64,000 bases of DNA from Burkholderiaceae bacterium (GCA_030695205.1 JAUYTN010000015.1:62001-126000); one strand, 5' to 3'. Numbered from the stretch's first letter, positions 50,992-60,519 are shown. Notes: generated by a model from the letters alone, not told the origin. Made by a program: numbers and translations.

Positions 50992-52194
50992 TTATTGGCC
51001 TGCTGTTGTGATGGCAGCGTCAACACCGGGGCTGGTTGGTGTTGGGTGCTGAGGGGCAGCCATCAGCCTACCCCGTCCTAACCGCTTGGCCTCATACAGT
51101 GCCTGGTCGGCGGCTTGGGTTGCGGCTGTCAGCGGGTCGGCATCGGTCAAGTGGCACATGGCCAGGCCTGTGCTGAAGTTCACCGGCCAACCCAGCTCGA
51201 GTTTGGAGCGTTCCAGCAGCTCTGTCCGAATTCGCGTATCCAGTTGCTCGGCGCCCGCCGCATCGGTGTGGGGCAGTACCAGCATGAATTCTTCGCCGCC
51301 AAGGCGGCAGCTCAAGTCGTTGGTTCGCAGGCACCCGCGCAGCACGTCGGCGAAGAGTTGCAGCGCACGGTCACCTCCCTCATGGCCATGGAGGTCGTTG
51401 ACCTGTTTGAAGTGGTCCAGATCAAGCATCAGCAGGGCAACGGGCCAGCCCTCGCGCCGGGCTTGCGCCAACAACAGCGGCGCCGCGGTGGCAAGTGCCC
51501 GCCGGTTGGGTAAGTTGGTCAGGCCATCGGTCAGTGCCAGGGTGCGCAACCGGTTTTCAATCTCGGTGCGCCACGCCACCAGCAGAGCCACGGTGGTCAG
51601 CGGCATGGCGGTGTTGGCAGCCAGTTGTGCGAACAGGTTGATGGGGTGGGGCGTGGTGAAGCTGGGGTACAGCTCGGTGAAGAACGCTCCCAGAACCCCG
51701 CGTGCCAGTGTCACCAAGGCCATGGTGGCGTACACCGCCGCCAGCAGCCGTCGCCAGTTGGTGCCCCATTCGCGCACTGGCCACAGGGAGGCGCGTGCCA
51801 CGATGGCCAGTTGCAAGGCCAGCCCCGCATTGGCCCAGCCCACCCGCAGCGCGTAGTGGTCAAAACTCAGGGCATACCCCACGGGCATCAGCACGCAGGT
51901 CATGACCAGGAGCCGGTGGCCTGGCCTGGGACCTATCCACCCCTGCAGCGCTCTGTACACGCTGTAGTTGGCCACCGACGCCAGCACCATGGCCAGCACG
52001 GACAAGGGCATGTCCCACACAAACTCGGCCGATACGATGCACACCCACGCCGCAGCCTGGGCGAGCAGGCTGCTTTGGACCCAGCGCACGGAGCGGCTGA
52101 CGGTGTTGCCCATGATCAGCGGCAAAGCGGCCGAGATCGCAAACAGGTTCAACGCCGTCACGCTCAGTATGGTGGTGATATCCAGCGTGACCAT
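50992..52194 (-). CDS. Membrane diguanylate cyclase (integral sensor plus GGDEF)
   Basis: A 400-residue protein. Residues 1-215 form about six membrane helices of a MASE-like sensor (FAISAALPLIMG, LLAQAAAWVCIVSAEFVW, LSVLAMVLASVANYSV and others). The GGDEF domain runs from about 220 to 385 with the motif GGEEF and an RTND I-site five residues before it, so an active, product-inhibited cyclase is predicted. A proline-rich tail follows. The ligand of the membrane domain is unknown. It is convergent with ackA and is followed upstream by the amn gene on the same strand (32-bp gap). Confidence 0.9.
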   Translation of the reverse strand: MVTLDITTILSVTALNLFAISAALPLIMGNTVSRSVRWVQSSLLAQAAAWVCIVSAEFVWDMPLSVLAMVLASVANYSVYRALQGWIGPRPGHRLLVMTCVLMPVGYALSFDHYALRVGWANAGLALQLAIVARASLWPVREWGTNWRRLLAAVYATMALVTLARGVLGAFFTELYPSFTTPHPINLFAQLAANTAMPLTTVALLVAWRTEIENRLRTLALTDGLTNLPNRRALATAAPLLLAQARREGWPVALLMLDLDHFKQVNDLHGHEGGDRALQLFADVLRGCLRTNDLSCRLGGEEFMLVLPHTDAAGAEQLDTRIRTELLERSKLELGWPVNFSTGLAMCHLTDADPLTAATQAADQALYEAKRLGRGRLMAAPQHPTPTSPGVDAAITTAGQ

Positions 52195-52226
52195 GGGTGA
52201 ACACTGTGTTCTGTGAGTGCGCGCCG

Positions 52227-53735
52227 CTACTGAAAGGCGACTTCCGCAAAGCTGCGCAACTTGCGGCTGTGCAGCTGTTCGTAGCGCTGTTGGCGCAGCA
52301 GCTCAACGGCGCGTATGCCGATGCGCAGGTGCTGGTCCACCCGCTCGCGGTAGAAGTGGTTGGCCATGCCGGGCAGTTTGATTTCGCCATGCAGCGGTTT
52401 GTCGCTGACGCACAGCAAGGTGCCATACGGAACCCGAAACCGAAAACCGTTGGCGGCGATGGTGGCGCTTTCCATGTCCAGCGCCACCGCGCGGCTCTGG
52501 CTCAGGCGGCGCTGGGGGGTGGTGGGTACGTTGCGCGCTGGCAGCAGCTCCCAGTTGCGGTTGTCGGTGCTGGCCACGGTGCCTGTGCGCATGATAGTTT
52601 TCAGGTCTGAGCCGGGCACACCCGTGACATCGGCCACCGCCGCCTCCAGCGCTTGCTGAACCTCGGCCAGGGCTGGGATGGGTACCCATAGCGGCAGCTC
52701 TTCGTCAAGCACATGGTCCTCGCGCACATAGGCGTGCGCCAGCACATAGTCTCCCAATTGCTGGCTGTTGCGCAGGCCGGCACAGTGTCCCAGCATCAGC
52801 CAGGCGTGAGGGCGCAGCACCGCGATGTGGTCGGTGATGGTTTTGGCATTGCTGGGCCCCACCCCAATGTTGACCATGGTGATGCCGCTGCGGTCGGCGC
52901 GCAGCAGGTGGTAGGCGGGCATCTGCGGCAGCCGGGGAGGGGGCTGACCCAGTTCGTCGCCCGCCTGGTGCTCCAGGCCAATGCGGCGGGTGACCACATT
53001 GCCAGGTTCCACAAACGCAACGTAGTCGCTGTCCGGCTTGGCCATTTCGGCACGCCCCAGTTGGATGAACTCGTCGATGTAGAACTGGTAGTTCGTGAAC
53101 AGCACAAAGTTTTGGAACCACTCGGGCGCGGTGCCGCTGTAGTGGCGCAGCCGCTGCAGGGAGTAGTCCACCCTGGGGGCGGTGAACAGTGACAGGGGCT
53201 GGGCCTCGCCGGGGCCGGGCTCGTGGGTGCCGTTGGCAATGCCATCGTCCATCACGGCCAGGTCTGGCAGGTCGAACACCTCCCGCATCAAGGCCCTGCG
53301 CTGGGCATTGAGGCTGCCCTCCACATGGTCGTGTTCGGCAAATGAGAAGTGGATGGGAATGGGAAGCGTGCTGGTGCCCACTTCAATCTCGCCGCCATGG
53401 TTGAGCAGCAGCAGCTCGAACTGCCGCAGGTAGTAGCTGGCGTACAGGTCGGGGCGGGTCAGTGTGGTTTCGTAGCGGCCAGGTCCAGCCACAAACCCGT
53501 AGCTCAGTCGCCCTGGCGTGCCATACGCCAGGTTGTGGGGGGCGAAAAAACGCACCAGCGGGTAGTGGGCCCGTACCCGCTCATCGCTGCCCAGCTCGCC
53601 CTGAACATAGCGGTTGAGTGCGCTGCGCAAATGCGCGATGGCACTGCGGTAAATGGCATCGACCTGCGCCAATGCCTCGCGGGCATCGCGGTGGCGGGTG
53701 GGGGCGGTGAACTCGGGCAGCAGGTGTATGGTCAT
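52227..53735 (-). CDS. amn: AMP nucleosidase
   Basis: A 502-residue enzyme that hydrolyses AMP to adenine and ribose 5-phosphate. The N-terminal Amn-specific domain (about 1-170) contains YPLVRFFAPHNLAYGTPGRLSYG and PIPIHFSFAEHDHVEGSL. The C-terminal phosphorylase-like domain includes TMVNIGVGPSNAKTITDHIAVLRPHAWLMLGHCAGLR and VALDMESATIAANGFRFRVPYGTLLCVSDKPLHGE. Length and motifs match Amn. Its start overlaps the gor stop by 4 nt (ATGA), so the two are translated together. Confidence 0.95.
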   Translation of the reverse strand: MTIHLLPEFTAPTRHRDAREALAQVDAIYRSAIAHLRSALNRYVQGELGSDERVRAHYPLVRFFAPHNLAYGTPGRLSYGFVAGPGRYETTLTRPDLYASYYLRQFELLLLNHGGEIEVGTSTLPIPIHFSFAEHDHVEGSLNAQRRALMREVFDLPDLAVMDDGIANGTHEPGPGEAQPLSLFTAPRVDYSLQRLRHYSGTAPEWFQNFVLFTNYQFYIDEFIQLGRAEMAKPDSDYVAFVEPGNVVTRRIGLEHQAGDELGQPPPRLPQMPAYHLLRADRSGITMVNIGVGPSNAKTITDHIAVLRPHAWLMLGHCAGLRNSQQLGDYVLAHAYVREDHVLDEELPLWVPIPALAEVQQALEAAVADVTGVPGSDLKTIMRTGTVASTDNRNWELLPARNVPTTPQRRLSQSRAVALDMESATIAANGFRFRVPYGTLLCVSDKPLHGEIKLPGMANHFYRERVDQHLRIGIRAVELLRQQRYEQLHSRKLRSFAEVAFQ

Positions 53736-55141
53736 CGGCCTGCCTTGACAGGTTCGCGCATGGTCACAAACTCCTCAGCGGCGGTGGGGTGTATGCCCAG
53801 TGTGGCGTCAAACTGGGCCTTGGTGGCGCCAGCCTTCATGGCCACCGCAAATCCCTGGACGATTTCTCCCGCGTCGGCGCCCACCATGTGCAGCCCCACA
53901 ACCCGGTCGGTGGCGGTGTCCACCACCAGCTTCATCAGTGTGCGCTCGGTGCTGCCGCTCAGGGTGTGTTTGAGCGATCGAAACTCAGAGCGGTACAACG
54001 TGACCTGGCCGTATTGGGCCCCGGCATCGGCTTCGCTCAGCCCGACGGTACCGACATTGGGGTGGGTGAAGATGGCGGTTGGAATGGCTTCATAACTCAT
54101 GGCTCGGGGCGGCTTGCCCGCTTGCGGGCCGAACAGATGGTCCACCACCACCATGGCCTCGCCCAGGGCGACCGGGGTCAGTTGTACGCGGGCAGTGACG
54201 TCACCCACGGCATAGATGTGCGGTACGTTGGTCTGGTAGTGGCTGTTGACCTGAACAGCGCCCTGGCCGCTTTGGGCCACGCCCGCTGTCTCCAGTCCCA
54301 GGCCGTTGACGTTGGGGAGGCGGCCAGTGGCGTACAGCACCGCATCGGCCGCCACGGTGTTGCCGTCTTCCAGCCGAACCAGCAGACCGTCACTGTGGCG
54401 CTCCACGGCCAGTACGCCCGCATTCAGGCGCAAGTCCACACCGGCCTTGGCCATCTCGGCAGCCAGAAAGTGCCGGATTTCGTCGTCAAAACCGCGCAGA
54501 ATTTGCTCCCCCCTGTACAGCTGCGTGACGTGCGCGCCCAGCCCATTGAAAATGGAGGCAAATTCGCAGGCAATGTAGCCTCCGCCTACCACCACCAGCC
54601 GGCGCGGAAAGTCGGGCAGGTCGAACACATCGTCTGAGGTGATGACGTGTTCGCGTCCCGCAAAATGCGGCACATGGGGGGTGCCACCGGTGGCCAGCAG
54701 CACATGGCGGGCTGTGAAGGACTGGTGGCCTGCGCTGCCATCGGCATTCAGGGTGGCCACGCCCACGCCGTGCTCCCCTTCCAGACGGGCAAACCCGTTG
54801 ATGACTGTGACCCCGGAGCCTTGCAGCAAGTGGTGGTAAACGCCGTTGAGGCGGGTGATTTCACGCGCACGGTTGGCTTTGAGCGTCTGCCAGTTCAGGG
54901 TGGGGGCTGGTCCTTCCCACCCGTAGCCATGGGCCTCTTCGGCGGCTTCGGCGTAATGGGCGGCGTAGCTGTACAGCTTTTTCGGGATGCAACCCACGTT
55001 GACACACGTGCCGCCCAGGCCATCTATGCCCAGCACCTCAGCCAGCGCCACCCGCGCCCCGCGCTGGGCGGCCATGCGGGCGGCACGCACGCCGCCGCTG
55101 CCGCCACCGATGACGAACAAATCAAAGTCGAATGGGCTCAT
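53732..55141 (-). CDS. gor: Glutathione-disulphide reductase
   Basis: A 469-residue FAD enzyme that regenerates glutathione with NADPH. The FAD motif is FVIGGGSGGVRAARMAA, the redox-active disulphide is Cys46-Cys51 in GGTCVNVGCIPKK, the NADPH motif is VVGGGYIACEFASIF, and the catalytic His is in LGIHPTAAEE. It lies 22 bp after the 3-hydroxyacyl-CoA dehydrogenase gene and overlaps amn. YbdK-type ligase and Kef-like antiporter genes elsewhere in the window make glutathione metabolism a recurrent theme, but no direct link is shown. Confidence 0.96.
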   Translation of the reverse strand: MSPFDFDLFVIGGGSGGVRAARMAAQRGARVALAEVLGIDGLGGTCVNVGCIPKKLYSYAAHYAEAAEEAHGYGWEGPAPTLNWQTLKANRAREITRLNGVYHHLLQGSGVTVINGFARLEGEHGVGVATLNADGSAGHQSFTARHVLLATGGTPHVPHFAGREHVITSDDVFDLPDFPRRLVVVGGGYIACEFASIFNGLGAHVTQLYRGEQILRGFDDEIRHFLAAEMAKAGVDLRLNAGVLAVERHSDGLLVRLEDGNTVAADAVLYATGRLPNVNGLGLETAGVAQSGQGAVQVNSHYQTNVPHIYAVGDVTARVQLTPVALGEAMVVVDHLFGPQAGKPPRAMSYEAIPTAIFTHPNVGTVGLSEADAGAQYGQVTLYRSEFRSLKHTLSGSTERTLMKLVVDTATDRVVGLHMVGADAGEIVQGFAVAMKAGATKAQFDATLGIHPTAAEEFVTMREPVKAGR

Positions 55142-55163
55142 GAGGGCAGTCCAGGTTGGGTGG

Positions 55164-56024
55164 TCAGCAGTAGGTGTACACGCCGCGGCCGGACTTGCGG
55201 CCCAGGAAGCCCGCAGCCACCATCTCTTTCAGCAAAGGGCATGGGCGGTACTTGCTGTCGTTGAACTCGGCAAAGTAGACATTCATCACGGCCAGGCACA
55301 CATCCAGCCCAATCATGTCCGCCAGAGCCAGCGGGCCAATGGGGTGGTTGCAGCCGAGTTTCATGCCAGCGTCGATGTCTTCTGGGGTGGCCAGACCTTC
55401 GGCCAGCACAAAAAAAGCCTCGTTGATCATGGGCACCAGGATGCGATTGACCACAAAGCCTGGTGCATTCTTGACCGTGATGGGGGTCTTGCCCAGGCGC
55501 TCGGCCATGGCTTTGACGGTGTCGTGGGTGTCGTCGCTGGTTTGCAAGCCCCGGATGATTTCCACCAGCGCCATCATCGGTACCGGGTTGAAAAAGTGCA
55601 TGCCAATGAATCGGTCGGCCCGCTGGGTGGCTGCTGCCAGTTTGGTGATGGAAATGCTGGAGGTGTTGGTGGCCAGAATGGTCTCTGGAGCCAGCAGCCC
55701 ATCGAGTTGCTGCAGGATTTTGACCTTCAGCGGCTCGCTTTCGGTTGCTGCCTCGATCACGAGCTGAGCGACCTTGAGTTCGTCAAACGAGGTGGTGCCT
55801 GTGATCAGCGCCAGTGCTGCGTCTTTGTCCTGGGCCGTGATTTTTTCTTTTTTGATCAACCGATCCAGGCTGGATGACACAGTGGCGATGCCTTTGGCCA
55901 CGGCTGCCTCGTTGATGTCCACCATCACCACGCGGATGCCCTTGGTGGCGCATGCTTGGGCAATGCCGTTGCCCATGGTGCCAGCGCCGACGATGCCGAC
56001 GCATTCAATACGCGATGTGTTCAT
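55164..56024 (-). CDS. 3-hydroxybutyryl-CoA dehydrogenase
   Basis: A 286-residue NAD(P)-dependent dehydrogenase. The N-terminal Rossmann motif is GIVGAGTMGNGIAQACA, and the catalytic His-Glu pair lies in MHFFNPVPMMALVEII. The C-terminal domain has TVKNAPGFVVNRILVPMINEA and the signature ending DMIGLDVCLAVM. It is of the single-domain HBD/PaaH type. It could supply (S)-3-hydroxybutyryl-CoA in fatty-acid or acetoacetyl-CoA metabolism. It is divergent from petA with 275 bp between starts. Confidence 0.93.
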   Translation of the reverse strand: MNTSRIECVGIVGAGTMGNGIAQACATKGIRVVMVDINEAAVAKGIATVSSSLDRLIKKEKITAQDKDAALALITGTTSFDELKVAQLVIEAATESEPLKVKILQQLDGLLAPETILATNTSSISITKLAAATQRADRFIGMHFFNPVPMMALVEIIRGLQTSDDTHDTVKAMAERLGKTPITVKNAPGFVVNRILVPMINEAFFVLAEGLATPEDIDAGMKLGCNHPIGPLALADMIGLDVCLAVMNVYFAEFNDSKYRPCPLLKEMVAAGFLGRKSGRGVYTYC

Positions 56025-56238
56025 TTGGTAGTCCTTTGATTTGAAAAAGCCCGAAACGCCGAGCGGTGTGTGGACAGGTCCCCTGTCCAGCCCAAATGTC
56101 TATGGTACCCAGCGTCTGTGCCGGCGGCGCAATGCATTGCCACATGGGGAACTGAAGCCCTGTGTCCGCACCACGCACACTCTGAGGGATAGTCCATCGT
56201 GACACTCTGTTACTTCCAGAGGGTTCCTCAGGGTTTAC

Positions 56239-56244
56239 TACAAT
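56239..56244 (+). promoter_or_regulatory. Possible -10 element for petABC
   Basis: TACAAT in the 275-bp divergent region before petA resembles a sigma-70 -10 hexamer and would give a leader of about 50 nt. No good -35 hexamer is found at the proper spacing, so this is weak. Nothing else recognisable was found in 56025-56299. Confidence 0.3.
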
Positions 56245-56299
56245 CCGAGGGTTGACCAATCCGGTCGTTCTCTTCGTCCCAAGCCCAAGAAAGATCTAC

Positions 56300-56896
56300 A
56301 TGAGCGATGCAAGCGTAGACAACAGTCGCCGCAACTGGCTGATCACAACCTGTGCCGCAGGTGGGGTGGGTGCCGCCGCCGTGGCTGTGCCCTTTGTCAG
56401 TTCCTTTGCGCCATCCGAGCGGGCGAAGGCCGCCGGTGCCTCGGTGGAGGTCGATATTTCGACCATCCCTGCAGGCCAAAAAATCACCGTCGAATGGCGT
56501 GGTAAGCCGGTGTGGATTCTTCGGCGTACGCCCGAGCAATTGGCTGGTTTGGAAAAGGTCAATGGCGAGTTGGCGGACCCTATGTCCGACCGCACCGCGT
56601 ACCCTACGCCCACCTATGCCAAAAACCAGCATCGCTCGATCAAGCCCGAGTTTTTTGTCGGTGTGGGCATTTGCACCCACCTCGGCTGTTCGCCTGGTGA
56701 CAAGCTTGCACCTGGCCCTCAGCCGTCTCTGCCTGACGACTGGCAGGGTGGGTTTTTGTGCGCATGCCACGGTTCGACCTTCGATGTGGCCGGGCGGGTG
56801 TTCAAAAACAAGCCCGCGCCAGACAACCTGGAGGTTCCGCCACACATGTACCTGTCGGACACCACGTTGCTCATCGGTGAAGACAAAAAAGCGTGA
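56300..56896 (+). CDS. petA: Ubiquinol-cytochrome c reductase Rieske iron-sulphur subunit
   Basis: A 198-residue subunit of the cytochrome bc1 complex. A twin-arginine-type leader (SRRNWLITTCAAGGVGAAAVAVPFV) anchors it in the membrane. The [2Fe-2S] ligands are in CTHLGC (125-130) and CACHGS (154-159), with PPHMYLS near the end. ATG 56300 gives the normal N-terminus MSDASVDNSRR; a frame-open TTG upstream is not needed. It leads petABC. Confidence 0.96.
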   Translation: MSDASVDNSRRNWLITTCAAGGVGAAAVAVPFVSSFAPSERAKAAGASVEVDISTIPAGQKITVEWRGKPVWILRRTPEQLAGLEKVNGELADPMSDRTAYPTPTYAKNQHRSIKPEFFVGVGICTHLGCSPGDKLAPGPQPSLPDDWQGGFLCACHGSTFDVAGRVFKNKPAPDNLEVPPHMYLSDTTLLIGEDKKA

Positions 56897-56938
56897 TCCG
56901 GAAGCGCTCCCTACGTACCAAGCGAAATAAGGTTCAAC

Positions 56939-58339
56939 ATGGCTGAATTTAAAGAAGTACCCGCTGACGCCGCGCTCGGTGTCAAGGCGCTGAATTGGGT
57001 GGACAACCGCTTCCCGTTGTCCAAGCTGTACAAAGAGCATCTCTCCGAGTACTACGCACCCAAAAACTTCAACTTCTGGTATTTTTTCGGGTCGCTCGCA
57101 TTGCTGGTGCTGGTGATTCAGATCGTGACCGGCATCTTTTTGGTCATGCACTACAAGCCGGATGCGGCGCTCGCATTCGCGTCGGTCGAGTACATCATGC
57201 GCGACGTGCCGTGGGGCTGGTTGATCCGCTACATGCACTCCACCGGTGCCTCTGCATTCTTTGTAGTGGTGTACCTCCACATGTACCGTGGCCTCATTTA
57301 TGGCAGCTACCGCAAGCCACGTGAATTGGTTTGGATCTTCGGTTGCGCCATCTTCCTGGTGCTCATGGCAGAGGCCTTCATGGGTTATCTGTTGCCCTGG
57401 GGGCAGATGAGCTACTGGGGTGCGCAGGTGATCGTTAACCTCTTCTCGGCCATTCCCTTCATTGGTCCAGATTTGGCGCTGCTGATCCGTGGCGACTTTG
57501 TGGTCGGCGATGCCACCTTGAACCGTTTCTTTTCGTTCCACGTCATCGCGGTTCCACTGGTGCTGCTGGGTTTGGTGGTGGCACACATCATCGCCTTGCA
57601 CGAAGTGGGCTCCAACAACCCGGACGGTGTGGAAATCAAGGCGCTGAAAGACGAAAAGGGTATTCCCCTGGACGGCATTCCTTTCCACCCCTACTACAGC
57701 GTGCACGACATCCTGGGTGTGTCGGTGTTCCTGATGGCGTTCTCCGCGATTGTGTTCTTCGCTCCTGAGTTGGGTGGCTACTTTCTGGAGTACAACAACT
57801 TCATCCCAGCCGACCCCCTGACCACACCTTTGCACATCGCGCCGGTCTGGTACTTCACGCCCTACTACTCCATGCTGCGTGCAGTGACGTCGCAAATGAT
57901 GTATGTGCTGGTGGCTATTGTGCTGCTGGCTGCGTTGTTGGCGGTGCTCAAGGGGAAGATGCCCGCGCCGGTGAAGGTGGGCGTGCTCGGTGGTGCGGTG
58001 GTGGCCTCTGCCCTCATGCTGGCCATTGACGCCAAGTTCTGGGGTGTGGTGGTCATGGGTGGTGCAGTCATCATCATGTTCTTCCTGCCCTGGCTCGACA
58101 ACAGCGAGGCCAAGTCCATTCGCTACCGTCCCAGCTGGAACAAGTGGTTGTATGCCGTGTTTGTGATCAACTTCTTCATCCTTGGCTACTTGGGCGTCAA
58201 GCCGCCAAGCCCTGTGGGTGAGTTGGTGTCGCAGGTGGGCACCCTGATCTACTTCGGTTTCTTCCTGCTCATGCCCTGGTGGAGCCGACTTGGTGAGTCC
58301 AAGCCTGTCCCCACGCGTGTGACCTTTGAAGCGCATTGA
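56939..58339 (+). CDS. petB: Cytochrome b of the bc1 complex
   Basis: A 466-residue membrane subunit with eight predicted helices. Haem-ligating histidines lie in YMHSTGASAFFVVVYLHMYRGL and FFSFHVIAVPLVLLGLVVAHIIALHEVGSNNP. The Qo-site motif PEW is present as the PADPLTTPLHIAPVWYFTPYYSML segment downstream of the second haem helix. Gap to petA is 42 bp and to petC 20 bp, so the three are co-transcribed. Confidence 0.97.
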   Translation: MAEFKEVPADAALGVKALNWVDNRFPLSKLYKEHLSEYYAPKNFNFWYFFGSLALLVLVIQIVTGIFLVMHYKPDAALAFASVEYIMRDVPWGWLIRYMHSTGASAFFVVVYLHMYRGLIYGSYRKPRELVWIFGCAIFLVLMAEAFMGYLLPWGQMSYWGAQVIVNLFSAIPFIGPDLALLIRGDFVVGDATLNRFFSFHVIAVPLVLLGLVVAHIIALHEVGSNNPDGVEIKALKDEKGIPLDGIPFHPYYSVHDILGVSVFLMAFSAIVFFAPELGGYFLEYNNFIPADPLTTPLHIAPVWYFTPYYSMLRAVTSQMMYVLVAIVLLAALLAVLKGKMPAPVKVGVLGGAVVASALMLAIDAKFWGVVVMGGAVIIMFFLPWLDNSEAKSIRYRPSWNKWLYAVFVINFFILGYLGVKPPSPVGELVSQVGTLIYFGFFLLMPWWSRLGESKPVPTRVTFEAH

Positions 58340-58359
58340 AAGAGTTGTGGAGTAACACT

Positions 58360-59115
58360 ATGAAAAGAATCATCACAGCGCTTTCCCTGGTGCTGGCCTT
58401 GGTGGGTGGTGCACAGGCTGCGGGCGGCGGTTTTCCGTTGGACAAAGCCCCCAACCGAACCAATGACATGGCCGCGCTGCAAAACGGCGCCAAGCTGTTT
58501 GTCAACTACTGCCTGAGCTGCCATTCGGCGGCGTTCATGCGCTACAACCGCCTGACCGACATTGGTCTGACTGAAAAGCAGATCAAAGAAAACTTGTTGT
58601 TCACCACCGACCGGGTGGGTGACACCATGAAGGCAGCGATCAGCCCCAAAGATGCCAAGGAGTGGTTCGGTGTCAACCCTCCTGACCTGACTCTGGTGGC
58701 ACGTTCGCGGGCCAGTGGCATGGGCTCCGGACCAGACTACCTCTACACCTACCTGCGCACCTACTACCGCGACGAAACCAAGCCCACGGGCTGGAACAAC
58801 CTGGTGTTCGCCAATGTGGGTATGCCCCATGTGTTGTGGGAACTGCAAGGCGAGCGCAAGCCCCTGTTCGAAACCGTGTCCAGTCATGGGCAGGACACGC
58901 AGCGCTTGGTTGGGTGGGAGCAGGTCAAACCCGGTACGATGTCTCCCGCAGAGTACGACAATGCCATGGGCGATTTGGTCGCATTCATGCAGTGGATGGC
59001 TGAGCCAGGCCAAAACTCTCGCGTGCAACTTGGGGTTTGGGTGCTGTTGTTCCTTGCAGGTTTCACGGTCATTGCCTGGCGCCTGAACGCGGCATACTGG
59101 AAAGACATCAAGTAA
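58360..59115 (+). CDS. petC: Cytochrome c1 of the bc1 complex
   Basis: A 251-residue haem subunit. A signal peptide (IITALSLVLALVGGAQA) precedes the haem motif CLSCH (51-55). NPPDLTLVARSRASGMGSGPDYLYTYLRTYYRD is the cytochrome c1 signature, and the C-terminal anchor is LGVWVLLFLAGFTVIAWRLNAAYWKDIK. GGAG precedes ATG 58360; an upstream in-frame TTG is unlikely. A terminator follows 37 bp later. Confidence 0.97.
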   Translation: MKRIITALSLVLALVGGAQAAGGGFPLDKAPNRTNDMAALQNGAKLFVNYCLSCHSAAFMRYNRLTDIGLTEKQIKENLLFTTDRVGDTMKAAISPKDAKEWFGVNPPDLTLVARSRASGMGSGPDYLYTYLRTYYRDETKPTGWNNLVFANVGMPHVLWELQGERKPLFETVSSHGQDTQRLVGWEQVKPGTMSPAEYDNAMGDLVAFMQWMAEPGQNSRVQLGVWVLLFLAGFTVIAWRLNAAYWKDIK

Positions 59116-59152
59116 GTTGGTTAAGCGGTCGGGGTGTTTCCCTGGCCTTGCG

Positions 59153-59192
59153 ACAGTGGCGTGGCGGTACAAGCTGCTTCGCCACTGTTTTT
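59153..59192 (+). terminator. Intrinsic terminator between petC and sspA
   Basis: ACAGTGGCG (59153-59161) pairs with CGCCACTGT (59180-59188) across an 18-nt loop and is followed by a run of T to 59192. It ends only 19 bp before the sspA start codon, so sspA must use an internal promoter or partial read-through. Confidence 0.85.
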
Positions 59193-59211
59193 CATTGAAG
59201 GATTCATTCCC

Positions 59212-59823
59212 ATGATGGTTTTGTACTCGGGCACCACCTGTCCTTTTTCCCACCGCTGCCGTTTCGTGTTGTTTGAAAAGGGCATGGATTTTGAAATCCG
59301 CGATGTGGACCTGTTCAACAAGCCCGAAGACATTGCGGTGATGAATCCCTATGGCCAGGTGCCCATCTTGGTCGAGCGCGACCTGATCCTTTACGAATCC
59401 AACATCATCAATGAATACATCGATGAGCGATTTCCACATCCGCAGCTGATGCCCGGTGATCCGGTGGACCGTGCCCGTGTCCGACTCTTTTTGCTGAATT
59501 TTGAGAAAGAGTTGTTTGCACAGGTGGCGGTGTTGGAGTCGAAAACCGGCAAGTCCAATGAGAAGGTGCTGGAAAAGGCCAGGGCCTACATCCGTGACCG
59601 TCTCACGCAGCTGGCCCCCGTGTTCCTGAAAAACAAGTTCATGCTGGGTGACAGCTTCTCCATGCTGGACGTCGCCATCGCACCTCTGCTGTGGCGCCTG
59701 GACTTCTACGGCATCGAATTGAGCAAAAACGCAGCCCCTTTGCTGAAATATGCCGAGCGGATTTTTTCTCGCCCCGCCTACATCGAGGCGCTCACGCCTT
59801 CAGAGAAGGTGATGCGCAAGTGA
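59212..59823 (+). CDS. sspA: Stringent starvation protein A
   Basis: A 203-residue glutathione-S-transferase-fold protein that binds RNA polymerase in stress and starvation. The thioredoxin-like N-terminus MMVLYSGTTCPFSHRCRFVLFEKGMDFEI and NPYGQVPILVERDLILYESNIINEYIDERFPHP are typical of SspA. The GST C-terminal helix domain follows. AAGGA precedes ATG 59212. sspB follows 22 bp later, the usual sspAB order after petABC in betaproteobacteria. Confidence 0.95.
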   Translation: MMVLYSGTTCPFSHRCRFVLFEKGMDFEIRDVDLFNKPEDIAVMNPYGQVPILVERDLILYESNIINEYIDERFPHPQLMPGDPVDRARVRLFLLNFEKELFAQVAVLESKTGKSNEKVLEKARAYIRDRLTQLAPVFLKNKFMLGDSFSMLDVAIAPLLWRLDFYGIELSKNAAPLLKYAERIFSRPAYIEALTPSEKVMRK

Positions 59824-59845
59824 TGGGCCACTGCGTGCGCGTGCC

Positions 59846-60349
59846 ATGAGTACTTTGCCATCTACCCGTCCGTACCTGATCAGGGCCATGCACGAGTGGT
59901 GCAGTGACCATGGGTTCACGCCCTACATTGCAGTGGCTGTTGACTCCACGGTTCGGGTGCCTATGCAGCATGTTGCCAATGATGAGATCGTGCTCAACAT
60001 TGCCAGCGAAGCCACCGGTGGGTTGCTCATTGGCAATGAGGCCATCGAGTTCAAGGCCCGTTTTGGTGGTGTTCCTCAGGAGATTTATGTGCCTGTGGGG
60101 CGGGTGGTGGCGATCTATGCCCGTGAGAACGGTCAAGGAATGGCGTTTCCTCTCGAAGCGACGCAGCCCACCGGGGATGAGGCAGAGACGGACGCCGAAG
60201 GCACAGTGCCGCAACCGCCCGTTCGCGGCTTTTCGGTGGTGGACGGTGGAAAGACCCTGTCTGACGAAGCCTCTGGCGACACCGAGCCCGCTCCACTTCC
60301 TCCGGATGGGCCCAGCAAGCCTCGTGCAGCCCTCAGGCGGGTGAAATAG
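59846..60349 (+). CDS. sspB: ClpXP protease specificity-enhancing factor SspB
   Basis: A 167-residue adaptor that delivers ssrA-tagged proteins to ClpXP. The folded domain (1-110) begins STRPYLIRAMHEWCSDHGFTPYI and contains VLNIASEATGGLLIGNEAIEFKARFGG and VPVGRVVAIYARENGQGM. A flexible acidic/proline-rich linker leads to the short basic ClpX-binding tail RAALRRVK at the C-terminus, as in E. coli SspB. Confidence 0.95.
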   Translation: MSTLPSTRPYLIRAMHEWCSDHGFTPYIAVAVDSTVRVPMQHVANDEIVLNIASEATGGLLIGNEAIEFKARFGGVPQEIYVPVGRVVAIYARENGQGMAFPLEATQPTGDEAETDAEGTVPQPPVRGFSVVDGGKTLSDEASGDTEPAPLPPDGPSKPRAALRRVK

Positions 60350-60369
60350 CTGGGTTAGAATTCCAGCAT

Positions 60370-60445
<76 letters not shown>

Positions 60446-60519
60446 GTTGGGTGTTGACTGCAGGGTAAGCAGTTGACGCCGTCAGCGCTTCATCGGAGCA
60501 CCCTCGATTCACATGTGCA

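Noticed and set aside
56228-58336. A 702-codon antisense frame opposite petA and petB
   Set aside because: It is opposite highly conserved bc1 genes and has the His/Gln/Asp-rich composition typical of shadow frames.
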